Part shown: piece by piece, positions 38,934 to 39,065 of the stretch
Numbering within the stretch: the first letter of the stretch is position 1
Layout: every line of letters begins with the position of its first letter
Assembly (NCBI GenBank): GCA_025363355.1
Contig: JANYEB010000122.1
Coordinates: 1-39,065, forward strand
Direction of reading: 5' to 3'
DNA: 39,065 nt
Source of the DNA: Chitinophagaceae bacterium
Lineage (GTDB): Bacteria > Bacteroidota > Bacteroidia > Chitinophagales > Chitinophagaceae
Made by a program: the position numbers and the translations under genes
Notes under the pieces: generated by a model
The model's input: only the letters and a program-made list of their open reading frames with translations
The model's database searches: none
Told to the model about the DNA's origin: nothing

Positions 38934-39065
38934 ATGAAACAAATTTCAGTAATAGGTGCAGGCACAATGGGTAATGGCATTGCACACGTTTTTGCACAAA
39001 CAGGTTTTGCTGTAACCATCATTGATGTTAATGGTGTTCAACTAGAAAAAGCATTGGTAACTATT
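38934..39065 (+). CDS. 3-hydroxyacyl-CoA (3-hydroxybutyryl-CoA) dehydrogenase, partial (N-terminus)
   Basis: 44 codons are visible before the window ends. The protein begins MKQISVIGAGTMGNGIAHVF, the classical GxGxxGxGxA NAD-binding start of 3-hydroxyacyl-CoA dehydrogenases (PaaH/Hbd), followed by the second strand FAVTIIDVN with the Asp that selects NAD+. It oxidises 3-hydroxyacyl-CoA to 3-ketoacyl-CoA in fatty acid or amino acid breakdown. It starts 24 bases after ALDH7 on the same strand. The length and C-terminal domain cannot be judged. Confidence 0.9.
   Translation, partial: MKQISVIGAGTMGNGIAHVFAQTGFAVTIIDVNGVQLEKALVTI

Overview
The window looks like a piece of chromosome from an AT-rich member of the Bacteroidota, most likely a Chitinophagaceae-like or related lineage. 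I base this on the protein families (ADP-heptose epimerase, a 651-residue S1 protein with an acidic N-terminus, an ALDH7-type dehydrogenase, a bacterial acyl-CoA-binding protein), on the lack of Shine-Dalgarno sequences, and on several start-proximal matches to the Bacteroidota promoter TTTG-N17..21-TAnnTTTG. The best match, upstream of tRNA-Lys, is exact. I see no phage, plasmid, insertion sequence, transposase or CRISPR array. Gene content is mostly housekeeping.

Layout. 1-1570: electron transfer flavoprotein genes etfB-etfA (minus; etfA runs off the window). 1876-3923: KDPG/KHG-type aldolase and a hexuronate-type MFS transporter. 3974-6975 (minus): pdhA, a membrane-anchored TPR protein, a LutA-like CCG protein and an EVE-domain protein. 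7133-10133: hldD/rfaD, proC, mutY. 10170-12837 (minus): corA and an APC permease. 12937-16776: a dicarboxylate/amino acid symporter, a hairpin-bearing leader, tatD, tRNA-Ser(GGA), tyrS. 16802-17044: tyrS terminator and a 41-bp tandem array. 17199-21194: grpE, dnaJ, lptB, RNase P RNA (rnpB), pyrF. 21269-24001: folB, an exported RMDN-like TPR protein, an acyl-CoA-binding protein and a membrane cytochrome-b/Fe-S protein. 24114-26717: SDR, SAM hydroxide adenosyltransferase, lipoprotein, fluC/crcB and a tiny membrane-protein gene. Then tRNA-Lys(TTT), an ABC exporter pair (minus), an exported putative cysteine-peptidase-like protein overlapping a lipoprotein gene, acyl-CoA synthetase, an orphan ExbD, rpsA, an HtrA protease, ALDH7 and the start of a 3-hydroxyacyl-CoA dehydrogenase.

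How the genes fit together. Scattered genes make a partial fatty/organic acid oxidation set: acyl-CoA synthetase, acyl-CoA-binding protein, 3-hydroxyacyl-CoA dehydrogenase, EtfAB, a membrane cytochrome-b/Fe-S protein and a separate CCG-domain protein. The last two could together act as a split ETF:menaquinone oxidoreductase (inference).

The most unusual signals are not classical genes. (1) Many intergenic gaps hold low-complexity 'echo' repeats: a short word copied two or three times with small changes, often followed by an imperfect inverted copy. The words differ between loci. (2) Similar text appears to have entered coding sequence in frame in hldD (two places), mutY (N-terminus) and lptB (C-terminus). 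(3) A 41-bp tandem array with an alternating 82-bp higher-order unit separates tyrS from grpE. (4) A GC-rich hairpin with a 22-codon ORF precedes tatD.
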